Shown: positions 4,648-12,896 of the stretch, piece by piece
Numbering within the stretch: the stretch's first letter is position 1
How the letters are laid out: every line of letters starts with the position of its first letter
DNA from: a virus
Virus record (IMG/VR): IMGVR_UViG_3300042332_000840
Span: 1 to 28,473 of that record
DNA: 28,473 bases
Reading direction: 5' to 3' (one strand)
The notes under the pieces: model-generated
The model's database searches: none
Told to the model about the DNA's origin: nothing
The model's input: the letters and a program-made list of their open reading frames with translations, nothing else
Position numbers and translations under genes: made by a program

Positions 4648-6084
4648 ATGAAGATCTATCAGATATATATGCCAGACTTATCCGTGTACGTTAAGTACAA
4701 GCTTCTGGATCCAGATGAAGTTAAAGAATTTTTAGAATCAATCGATACTACGAATCTTCCTAATGTTAAAAAACTGATATTGGAAAATACGGTTTATAAT
4801 ATGAAGACTGAAGTAACTGAAGCATTAAGACTAATGCCTAGAGATTCTGCAGAAAAATGTATAGCATCTCTCTATAATGGATGCATTATGCTTAACCCAG
4901 GTCTAGATATTGATAGCTGGGTTTCTTTAGCTAATCCCGATTGGATGAACCCATTTGCTGACAACAAGTTAGATTTGGACGAAGAAAACTTTGACTTCGA
5001 TAAAGTAAAAGATATGCTTAGAGGCTCTACTAAGCCTAAGCCTGCACCTCAAAAGGGTAAGCCAAAGAAGATATCTAAACAAAAATTCCTAGACTTAAAA
5101 GACCACCTAGAATCTAATATAATTGGTCAAAACGAAGCTGTATTAGAAGTCTTTAATGCACTAAAAAGATCGCAAGCTGGTTTATCGGACGACAACAGAC
5201 CATTGGGTATTTTCTTGTTTGCCGGAGCATCCGGCGTAGGAAAGACGCACTTAGCCTCAAGTCTAAACAAATATCTATTTGGCGAAGACGCGCAAATGGT
5301 GAGAATAGACTGTGGAGAGTATCAACAAAAGCACGAAAACCAAAAACTAATAGGATCACCTCCAGGTTACGTTGGACACGACGAAGGTGGGCAACTAGTT
5401 AACCTAGTTAAAAAGAATCCAAATACAGTTGTGCTGTTAGATGAAGTGGAAAAAGCTCATTCGGATATGTGGAATACTTTTTTAAGAGTCTTTGAAGACG
5501 GAGTACTTACAGATGGAAAAGGTGAGCAAGTTAGCTTTCGCAATACTATAATTATATTAACTACCAACTTAGGTAATGAAAAAATAGTAGATCACCTCAC
5601 AATGGGGGGAACTGGTTTTACTAAAGACACACGTGCCAAGTTATTTACAAGAGAGATGCCACCAAGAGAAATGGTGGAAAGAATAACAGCAGAATCTGTT
5701 AAAAAACATTTTAGACCAGAGTTTATTAATAGACTAGATAAGATTATTGTTTTTAATCATTTAAACAAATCTAACTACGAGAAAATAGCCGAACTAGAAA
5801 TGTTTGCAGTTGCAGAAAAATTAACTAAAAAAGGTTTTACTGTAAGTTACACAGATGAAGCAATAGAGGCTTTAGTCGAAAATGGTATAGATTCAGTTCA
5901 AGGTGCAAGAGGATTATCTAAAGCAAGAAGAGATTTGATAGAAACTCCATTAGCCGATATCTTGATTGGTTCAAACATACCAAGAGGTTCATTGTTTGAA
6001 ATTGGTTTCAGTAACGATAAGTTTACTTTAAAGACAACAAAACCACAAAAAAAGAGTTTGAATAATAAGATAGTAGAACAATAG
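4648..6084 (+). CDS. Clp/Hsp100-type AAA+ ATPase (ClpA/ClpB D2-like)
   Basis: 478 residues with one AAA+ module of the ClpA/ClpB C-terminal type. Walker A is GASGVGKT (K199). The substrate-gripping pore loop is GYVG (240-243), Walker B is VVLLDEVEKAH (D265/E266), sensor 1 lies in IIILTTNLG, the arginine finger is in FINRLD (R362), and a C-terminal small domain carries sensor 2 in GARGL. The first 150 residues are not a Clp N-domain and are unrecognised. No ClpP-binding loop was identified. Hexameric ATPases of this kind unfold or remodel proteins. Standing first before virion genes, it may help assembly or disassembly, or redirect host ClpP; that is inference. No in-frame CGG among about 480 codons. 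Confidence 0.88.
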   Translation: MKIYQIYMPDLSVYVKYKLLDPDEVKEFLESIDTTNLPNVKKLILENTVYNMKTEVTEALRLMPRDSAEKCIASLYNGCIMLNPGLDIDSWVSLANPDWMNPFADNKLDLDEENFDFDKVKDMLRGSTKPKPAPQKGKPKKISKQKFLDLKDHLESNIIGQNEAVLEVFNALKRSQAGLSDDNRPLGIFLFAGASGVGKTHLASSLNKYLFGEDAQMVRIDCGEYQQKHENQKLIGSPPGYVGHDEGGQLVNLVKKNPNTVVLLDEVEKAHSDMWNTFLRVFEDGVLTDGKGEQVSFRNTIIILTTNLGNEKIVDHLTMGGTGFTKDTRAKLFTREMPPREMVERITAESVKKHFRPEFINRLDKIIVFNHLNKSNYEKIAELEMFAVAEKLTKKGFTVSYTDEAIEALVENGIDSVQGARGLSKARRDLIETPLADILIGSNIPRGSLFEIGFSNDKFTLKTTKPQKKSLNNKIVEQ

Positions 6085-6121
6085 AGTTACTATAATAACA
6101 TAACTTACAAAAGAGGTGTTT

Positions 6122-6446
6122 ATGGCAAGAGCTATTAATGCAATAACAAGACCAATCTCAACTGCACGCGCCATGGCAAGAGGCGCAGAGTTTGGTAAAT
6201 TTAAGGGCAATATGGCCGATAGAGGGACAAGGTTCGCTATAGGTGCACTTGGCGGTACTGCTGGTTTATCTAAGACTAAGCGGATATATAGGCGATTCAA
6301 AGCATGTATTCGATAAGGCTATATTAGCCAGAGGTGGAAAAAGAATTTCTGGTGCAGTTGCTATGGGTGCAGCTATTGGCGGTATAAGAGGAAGAACAAC
6401 TTCCGGCCTTAATAAGGGCAAATCCGGCGGAATGTACCAATATTAA
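6122..6446 (+). CDS. Gly/Arg-rich small protein, 107 aa, made by +1 recoding at CGGA
   Basis: ATG at 6122 follows GAGGTG. The zero frame reads ...GTAGLSKTK, then CGG, then stops at 6314-6316. The +1 frame carries on as YIGDSKHVFDKAILARGG and ends with a Gly-rich tail (AVAMGAAIGGIRGRTTSG). The two open frames share residue style and neither makes a complete protein alone. A stop in the +1 frame at 6240-6242 and the zero-frame stop confine the shift to about 70 bases containing CGGA at 6281-6284. Predicted junction TK-G-YIGDSK. Small glycine-zipper-like hydrophobic stretches recall internal virion or membrane-interacting proteins, like the genes that follow. Function unknown. Confidence 0.8.
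6281..6284 (+). other. CGGA +1 recoding site 2
   Basis: In-frame CGG followed by A after codon AAG. The zero-frame stop comes 10 codons later. The continuation in the +1 frame starts with TAT ATA GGC. Confidence 0.8.
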
Positions 6447-6462
6447 ACGGAGGTTTAATCTA

Positions 6463-7116
6463 ATGGCAATCCCCAGGTCAGTAGTTAACACTGCTAGTAC
6501 TTTATATGGCGGTTCAGGCGTTGTAGCTAAGTCTAAAGCAGGAAAAACATTCTCTCATGCAACAAGAGAACTTGGTCCTATAGGTAAAAGGATACATAGT
6601 TTTCTTCAAAGCGGTCCAGAAAACAGTCTTGGTAGAAGAGCTATAACAACCGCAAGAGCTGTTATGGACTATAGAGGCCGCGGCCTTGCTAGGCTAGGTG
6701 ACTTGCCACAGGGCGCTGAAACGGTTTCGAAAAGAGTCGCTAGTGGAGGAAGGCCATCAGCAGGTAATCCTCGTGGTTTGGTAATAGGTTCAGACCGTGG
6801 ACCAATTAGTTCACGAACTAAAATTAATATAGATCCATCAAATAATAAGTCTATCGACTATAGAGTTCAAGGATATTTTCCTGGCGGAACAAGAGGGATG
6901 GGTAATGTTGGTACAGGCGGACAGTTTATGTCTAATCCAATGGCAGCACAAACTATAAGAAACAGAAACAGAAGAATATTTGGCTATGGAGCTGGCGCAG
7001 CAGGTCTTGGTATGGCTAATGCTTCTATAGATAGAAGAGGCTACTCTAGGCGTAAACCAAACCCTCAGCCATCTGGTAGAATAGGTACACCCAAAGGATT
7101 GGGTAGAAACGCGTAA
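6463..7116 (+). CDS. Gly/Arg-rich presumed virion protein, 217 aa
   Basis: ATG at 6463 with GGAGG nine bases upstream. The protein is basic and rich in Gly, Arg and Ser, of low complexity, with a short hydrophobic Gly/Ala stretch near residues 170-185 (YGAGAAGLGMANAS). It resembles the neighbours at 6122 and 12896 in composition. Basic Gly-rich proteins next to packaging genes may be internal head or ejection proteins that contact DNA; this is inference from context. No known domain, no CGG codons. Confidence 0.65.
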   Translation: MAIPRSVVNTASTLYGGSGVVAKSKAGKTFSHATRELGPIGKRIHSFLQSGPENSLGRRAITTARAVMDYRGRGLARLGDLPQGAETVSKRVASGGRPSAGNPRGLVIGSDRGPISSRTKINIDPSNNKSIDYRVQGYFPGGTRGMGNVGTGGQFMSNPMAAQTIRNRNRRIFGYGAGAAGLGMANASIDRRGYSRRKPNPQPSGRIGTPKGLGRNA

Positions 7117-7128
7117 GGATGTTTGGTT

Positions 7129-7542
7129 ATGAGTGATTGGAAAATGCATCTAAATAAAAATGGTGACTTTGAATTAGCTAGCTTTTTGTATAAGACAATA
7201 AATAATTTAATGAAACAGTCTCTAGATATGGGCACCATGCTGTCTTCTGATAATCAAAAGCTCAGGGCATATAAAGAACAAACTAAGAAGATGTTTAAAC
7301 AAAAATGGTTTGATGTTGCTCAGTCACTTGAGCATTTTGATATTATACAAAAGTGCACATGCTTTTCAGACGAAAGAGAATCTTACTGCGAAGTATGCAA
7401 AGGTGCTAGATATATAACTAGTTCTCATTTATCAGCAGATCAGATGAGAGAAATTGGCGTTTTTACTAATGCAAATCAAAGTGATGATCTTATCGCAAGA
7501 TTAGAAAAAGGTCTTCAAGAAGTCTTAAACGATTTAAGATAA
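7129..7542 (+). CDS. Unknown protein with a four-cysteine site, 137 aa
   Basis: The start at ATG 7129 has AAGGATG upstream and is preferred to an in-frame TTG six bases earlier. The N-terminal half is helical (MSDWKMHLNKNGDFELASFL onward). Cysteines C76, C78, C87 and C90 (KCTCF, then YCEVCKG) probably bind zinc. The C-terminal half contains a helix ending LQEVLNDLR. No CGG codons. It is followed by two more cysteine-motif genes, so 7129-8445 is a cluster of metal-binding proteins of unknown role upstream of the terminase. Confidence 0.7.
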   Translation: MSDWKMHLNKNGDFELASFLYKTINNLMKQSLDMGTMLSSDNQKLRAYKEQTKKMFKQKWFDVAQSLEHFDIIQKCTCFSDERESYCEVCKGARYITSSHLSADQMREIGVFTNANQSDDLIARLEKGLQEVLNDLR

Positions 7543-7544
7543 TT

Positions 7545-7715
7545 TTGTTGTGCGGCAGATGTAATCATTCTATGATTTTAGTATTAGATGATACAGCAAA
7601 GAGAAAAAGCACTAGCAGCATAGATTACTATTGCTGCTATTGTAAAAGTGCTCATGTAGAGAAATATGAGAATGGTAATTTAAGATCTATTGATTGGATT
7701 GACTTTAATGTCTGA
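7545..7715 (+). CDS. Small zinc-ribbon protein, about 56 aa, TTG start
   Basis: The first ATG in this frame is at 7572, but starting at one of the TTG codons at 7545 or 7548 adds LCGRCNHS, giving a CxxC pair that matches YYCCYCK further on. The full zinc ribbon (CGRC, then CCYC 27 residues later) argues for the upstream start. RBS is weak (TTAAGA) and the gene sits two bases after the previous stop, so translational coupling is likely. It overlaps the next gene by eight bases (7708-7715). Confidence 0.55.
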   Translation: MLCGRCNHSMILVLDDTAKRKSTSSIDYYCCYCKSAHVEKYENGNLRSIDWIDFNV

Positions 7716-8445
7716 TATTGAAAAGTATAATAAAAATAGTTTTTTAAAAACATTTGAATCGTTGAGGCCTGATTTGTTCTTCCCGGAAGAATGGACAGAA
7801 GAACAAAGAAGTAAAGCTTCCGATTTAATTAGACCGCAAAAAACCAGAACTTCTATGTTTGCATCTATACCCATGAGGTGTGAAGCAGTAAAATGTATAT
7901 TTGCTTCTACATGCCCGCTACATAAAGAAGATCTTGCTCCAAAGGGTGACCCATGTCCAATAGAGATGTCTATGGTTTCTCAATTTACTTATGAATACAT
8001 GGATCAACTAGAAGTCAGCCCAGAGAATTTAGTAGAGGTATCAATGGTTAGGGATTTAGTTGACCAAGAAATACAATACGTAAGAAAAACTAAACTACTA
8101 GCAAAAGAGCATTTTATACAAGAAAATATAATTGGTATAGACCCAAATAGTGGAGAGCCAATTTTAAAGAAAGAATTGCACTTAGCAGTAGAGTTAGAAG
8201 ATAGATTGCATAAGAGAAGAAAAGATCTTAGGAATCAGCTTTTGGCGACTAGAGAAGCAAGAGCTAAAGCCGGCCAAACACAACTCGATACAGCACAGGC
8301 AATATCAGAAATAATAGACAAAGTTCAGTCTATGGAATTAGAACGTGAAAAGTTAATAAAGAAGAAGCTAGGAACTCTTGAGGTAGACGACTACATAGAG
8401 GCACAACAACCAAGCGAAAAAGACGACCAAGATGCCAAGACTTAA
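7708..8445 (+). CDS. Cysteine-cluster and coiled-coil protein, 245 aa
   Basis: The true start is ATG 7708 (MSDIEKYNKN), overlapping the previous stop. Cysteines C58, C63, C69 and C83 (RCEAVKC, STCPL, DPCPIE) look like a zinc or iron-sulfur site. Residues about 140-235 are highly charged and helical (coiled coil). It lies a few genes before the terminase large subunit, and coiled-coil small terminase subunits occur at such positions, but the cysteine cluster is unusual and I cannot assign it. It overlaps the start of the next gene by 14 bases. Confidence 0.65.
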   Translation: MSDIEKYNKNSFLKTFESLRPDLFFPEEWTEEQRSKASDLIRPQKTRTSMFASIPMRCEAVKCIFASTCPLHKEDLAPKGDPCPIEMSMVSQFTYEYMDQLEVSPENLVEVSMVRDLVDQEIQYVRKTKLLAKEHFIQENIIGIDPNSGEPILKKELHLAVELEDRLHKRRKDLRNQLLATREARAKAGQTQLDTAQAISEIIDKVQSMELEREKLIKKKLGTLEVDDYIEAQQPSEKDDQDAKT

Positions 8446-11400
8446 TCCGGTTAAAAAAGACAGCTTAGTAACTGAATTTTTAGGTCGTAGTGGTTCTACG
8501 TTAAGAGGTTCATCTACGTCGTCAAGAGTAGTCTCAGGAACTGCTGCGCAAATTGAACAAATATTTGGAACACCAGATAAGTTCATGGAAAGATACCAAA
8601 CACTGCAGACAATGTATTCTACCTTTTTAGAGAATCCAGACATGTTGAGTAAATCTGCTTCTTCAAAAGCTTTGGAGTTAGCTAAGGCAACTGGAAGAAT
8701 GGATCTAGGTTTACTGACACTAGATGCCAAACAAAGAATACAGCGATTTGCCGCAGAGGAAGTTTATAATCTTCCTACGTTAGTCCAAAGGTTTGGAATG
8801 CCCGGCAGAGATCTACCAAGTGGAAACGCATATAGAGCGTTAACGCAATATGACGTAAGAGACCCTCAAAGTCATCCTGCTCTGGCAACTCTTTCAAGTA
8901 TGTATTTTAATATTGATCCAAATAAATCTTTAATAGAATCTTTCGCTTATGCTATGAACCCTTTGTCTATGACCGAAATGGCATCTAATGCTAATCAAAT
9001 TTTACCTGGTCGGACAATTAAGTCCATTTGGACAAAGGCCTGGAGCAGGACTAACAAAAAGAATGTTAATTCTTGACTCAGAAACAACTGGCCTTGGAGA
9101 TAACTCTAGGATAAGATCTCTTGCAACAACAGAAGCAACAATGAGTGATACTGGAGACGTAGCAATAGGTGGGCCAAGTAGTATTAGGAAATTATTTTTT
9201 AGACAACCAGGGATGGAAGGTGGAGTGATACAAACTCCAGCTGGGCTAAGGAACTTAGCCGAAGGAGTTAACGAACTTGAGGGTGGACTATCAATAGATG
9301 TCGCTAGAAACCCAGCAGCAGCAAGGGCTGCACTCGGTGCTGAAATGGAACACTATTTATCTTATGACACATTAGCAATTAAAAACGCATCGTTCGACTT
9401 AAGACAGCTTATACAAACAGCTCAAAATACTCCAGGATATGAAACAGATAAAGCTTTTAGGGAAACAGTTTTAAAATTCTCCGAAAGAATAAGTTCTGAT
9501 CCAAGTTTTATAACTGATGTAGATTTTTCAGGCAGACTTTATATGAGTCAAAAATTTGATCAATACGCCACTAGCTTCATGGCTGCTGCAGCAACGCCGG
9601 GTAGCCCGGAAGCAGTTAGGCTATCTCAAATAGCTGGCTATGGAGTTGACATAACAGATGAACAACAGGTTCGTAGCGCATTATATGCAAGGACAGTCGG
9701 ATCTGCTAAGTTATTCCAGGAAATTGATTTAGGTGGAAGTTTTACTCCTAATACAATGGAAAACTTAGGATTAACAACAAATCTTTTTGAATTAATACAC
9801 GCAGAAGCAAGTAATTCATCTGCACCTGGATCAAACGCAGCAAAAAAAATTATGCAATTAATGGGAAGAGGTTCCCACATTGCAGAAACAGACACATTAC
9901 TAGCTGGATTCTACGCGCAATACGTAGCAACTGGAGATTTAGATTATTCTCCTGGGGATTTAAGCCATCTTCCCGTAGGCGCAAGAAAATTCGTACAACA
10001 GGCAAGAAGAGTGTCTGCTCGTTCTGCAGCTCCAACTATGACTACAAATATAGCTGATGTTGAAAAGCTTTCTCAAGCATCAAAAAGATTATTATCAACA
10101 GACTTAGGTAGAAGAGGCTTTAAGGTAGAAGCATCACTGGGTGATGTATTATCCGATATAGAGATAGCAGATAAGGCAGCTGCACTAGGAATATCTGAAG
10201 CAGAAGTTAGGGCAATGGAGGGTGTTGTATCTTACTCAAAAGGTACTAGAGACTCTAATGCTGGTTATAGATTTTCTTCTTTAGATCCAAGAATTATTGG
10301 TCCTGCGCCTCCACCTGGTTTGCCAACAGATGTAAACCTATATCCTGAAAATTTTACTCAATCAATACCAATACAAGACAGTGCCGCAACTAGCCATATT
10401 GACAGGATTTTTGCAGACGCTCAAGATAGAAGCTTGGATGTTACTGAATCCTACGGTATACCTGGAATATCGGCAACTTATAATCCAGCTGCTCAAAAAA
10501 TAATATCTACCGGAATTAATTTTGGTGAGCAGGGCGAAATAGATAGAATGCCGTTATCGGCACGCTATGGGTTTGGACAGCGTTTGAATATGCCAGTTTC
10601 AGACTTTGATTCATACAAAGCTGGCATAGCTGGTATGGATGAAGATTCACTAATTCAGTCGTTAACTGCAACCTCAAGACTAACCGCACCAAGTGGAACG
10701 CTCGCAGAAGAAATGAGAGGAAAAGCATTTGGTTCTTCTAGTGAAGATATTAATTTTGGTGGTGCGATAAGAAGAGGGTTAGAGACTGGACGAATTGAAG
10801 GAGCAGCTAGATTAGCTAGCGGAATAAATAACCCCTACGCTGGAGCAGATATAACAAGTAGGGCATTAAGCGTAGAATTAGCTAAAACAACAGCAGCTGT
10901 AGGTAGATCTGCCTATTCAGCTTTTGCTACTCCAGGTTCTGGGGTAGCAGTTACAAAAAACTCAATGAGATTTATTAAGAACGCAGACGTATTATCTGAT
11001 TTGGGTCTACAAGTATTTAACCCTCAAGATATAACAAAAATAATGAGTGGTTCTTCTATAAGTTCAAAAATATTGGTTGGTAGAGATGTTTTTGAAAGAA
11101 TGGAAGTTAATGTTGCTGGAGCGGGTGGATTAGTTGAAAGAATGAAACTTTCAGATGCATTGATAGGTACACCCGGTACACAAATTTTACAATCAACAGG
11201 CTTAAGCGTAGGCGACACGGTATTACCAGAACACGTAGTCAGCACTGCTGCAGAAATGAATAAAGTAAGATTATCAAAAGTAACTGGTCAAGATACAATA
11301 AATGCATTTCTTGGTGGGCAAGGAGCTTATACTCAAAAGCAATCAGACGTGTTAGCATCATCATTACTGGAAGCCGCTGAGTCAGTGGCTAGTGCTTCAG

Positions 11401-12225
11401 ACTTAGGTGGTATAGGAACGGGAATTTCATCAGATTATGCAGCAGAAGGTGTTTCTGATGGGACAAAACAATTAAGAGATTTGCAAGCTTTTATAAATTC
11501 AGGAGATAGAGAAGCAGCACTAACTGCTGTTAAAGAAAAAATAGAGACTGGTGGTTTAGGCGTTGCTAGAATAACTAATGACGTGGCGGCAAGTGCAGAA
11601 AATACATTAGGGGCAGTTGCAGAGCGGAAGCGGAAATGATATGTTAACCGCTGGAAGAACTTCTAGACTTATAGACATGGATGAAACAGCAGTAGTCTTG
11701 TCCCCATTTGAAAATGCAGAAAATACAGGATTAGCTATGGAGTTAACCCCAGCTGAAATGGCAGCTAGATCATCTGCTCAAGACAAACAAGCCATAGGTA
11801 TAGCAAATCAATTATCTGACACTATAGACGAATCAAAAACTTTAAGGTCAGGAATAACTAGCGAACTTAGTTCTTTAAAGGTAGGAATAAACTACGCTGA
11901 CAGATCTAGAAACGTTAGGCAAATGTACGCAAACTATAAAAAACCAGTAGGAATTGGTTTAGCAGCTGCAGCTATTGTTGGAGCTGGTTACTATATGTAT
12001 AACAAGTCAAAAAATGAAACAAACCCATACGACGAAGTTATGGATCAGCAAGAGACTATGCCTGGAAGAGCACCAAGAACAGATATTTATGATCCAGTCC
12101 CAGTTCAGGCTTATAGCCAAATAAATGACCCATTAGCTACAGCTGGAGTTGTTGGAAATTTAGATAGATCAAAAATAGGTCACACAAGAATGGGACCAAA
12201 TAAATATGATTACTTATATAATTAA
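8432..12225 (+). CDS. 1263-aa presumed virion protein with DEDDh exonuclease signature, made by two CGGA recodings
   Basis: Three overlapping ORFs, each in the +1 frame of the last, join at CGGA 9011-9014 and 11625-11628; the joined length is an exact codon multiple. Segment 1 (1-193) is helical and unrecognised. After G194 comes a DnaQ-like exonuclease pattern: ILDSETTGL (D215, E217), IKNASFDLRQ (D322) and SHIAETDTLL (H482, D487), the five DEDDh residues, with unusually long spacers. Residues 500-1064 are Ala/Gly/Ser-rich and unrecognised. After G1065 the tail (198 residues) carries one transmembrane-like segment (about 1172-1188, GIGLAAAAIVGAGYYMY). The catalytic motif begins only 20 residues after site 3, so without recoding a 214-residue product lacks the enzyme. 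It could be an ejected internal protein acting on DNA; this is inference. Confidence 0.8.
9011..9014 (+). other. CGGA +1 recoding site 3
   Basis: In-frame CGG followed by A after codon GGT. The zero-frame stop TGA comes 20 codons later (9074-9076). The +1 continuation QLSPFGQRPGAG leads directly into the exonuclease motif I. Confidence 0.82.
11625..11628 (+). other. CGGA +1 recoding site 4
   Basis: In-frame CGG followed by A after codon GAG. A +1-frame stop at 11608-11610 and the zero-frame stop at 11637-11639 leave a window of only 26 bases for the shift, and the CGGA lies inside it. Junction: AVAE-G-SGNDML. Confidence 0.85.
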
Positions 12226-12236
12226 AGGAAAATAAA

Positions 12237-12896
12237 ATGGCGTTAAACATAGGCAGAGCCATTAGAGGAGCAGGTAAACTTTCTGGTAGAGCAGCATCTT
12301 CTACCGCAAAAAACACTGGCGTTAGAAAAGCTGGCATGGGGATGCTTCTTGGTGGAGCAGCAGTTGCTGGTGTTATTAGTGGGTCAAAAAGTTTAGTTGA
12401 TGGGGCTTTCGATGTTGCTTTTGATAATCCAGAGGCAGACAGAGCATTTACTGGTGGAGACATAGGTCCTGGATATATTTCATCTCAAATAGTTGGCGGA
12501 CCAATAGGGGCAGCAGGAAAAGCTCTTGGCCCAGTAGGTCAAGCAGCAGGCGCAGCAGCAGCAGGGCCAGTAGCAGTTGGCGGAGGAATGTTAGCTGGGG
12601 TGGGAACAGTAGGTCTTGCTGGATCAGCATTAGCATATGGGGCAAGCGAATTAATAGGCAAGGGTGAGAATCTGGCTGCAAAAAAACTGTTTAAAAGAGG
12701 TATGTTAGGATCTGGAACAGTAGCAGGGATTGGTGGAGCAGCAATGCTCGGCTCTGCTTACGCAGCAAAAAAGCTAGTTTCAAAGATGTCTACAAGTCCA
12801 TACGCAAATAGAAGATCTAGTAAAAACCAAGAAGAAAGACTTGGAGCTAGCGGAAGCATTGTTCTCGGAATGCAAAACTCCAGAAGAGGTTACTAA
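12237..12896 (+). CDS. Gly/Ala-rich protein with several hydrophobic segments, 219 aa
   Basis: ATG at 12237 has AAAGGAAAAT upstream. The protein has a basic N-terminus, then glycine-zipper-like hydrophobic stretches (about residues 35-50, 100-135 and 150-175). This recalls phage ejection or pore-forming internal proteins, or a holin-like protein, but it is longer than typical holins and sits among virion genes. The stop overlaps the next start by one base (TAATG). No CGG codons. Function unproven. Confidence 0.65.
   Translation: MALNIGRAIRGAGKLSGRAASSTAKNTGVRKAGMGMLLGGAAVAGVISGSKSLVDGAFDVAFDNPEADRAFTGGDIGPGYISSQIVGGPIGAAGKALGPVGQAAGAAAAGPVAVGGGMLAGVGTVGLAGSALAYGASELIGKGENLAAKKLFKRGMLGSGTVAGIGGAAMLGSAYAAKKLVSKMSTSPYANRRSSKNQEERLGASGSIVLGMQNSRRGY

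Noticed and set aside
6243-6446. Separate gene in the second frame starting at GTG 6243
   Set aside because: No RBS, the start lies inside the first ORF, and its first residues look unlike protein. It is the continuation of 6122 after CGGA.
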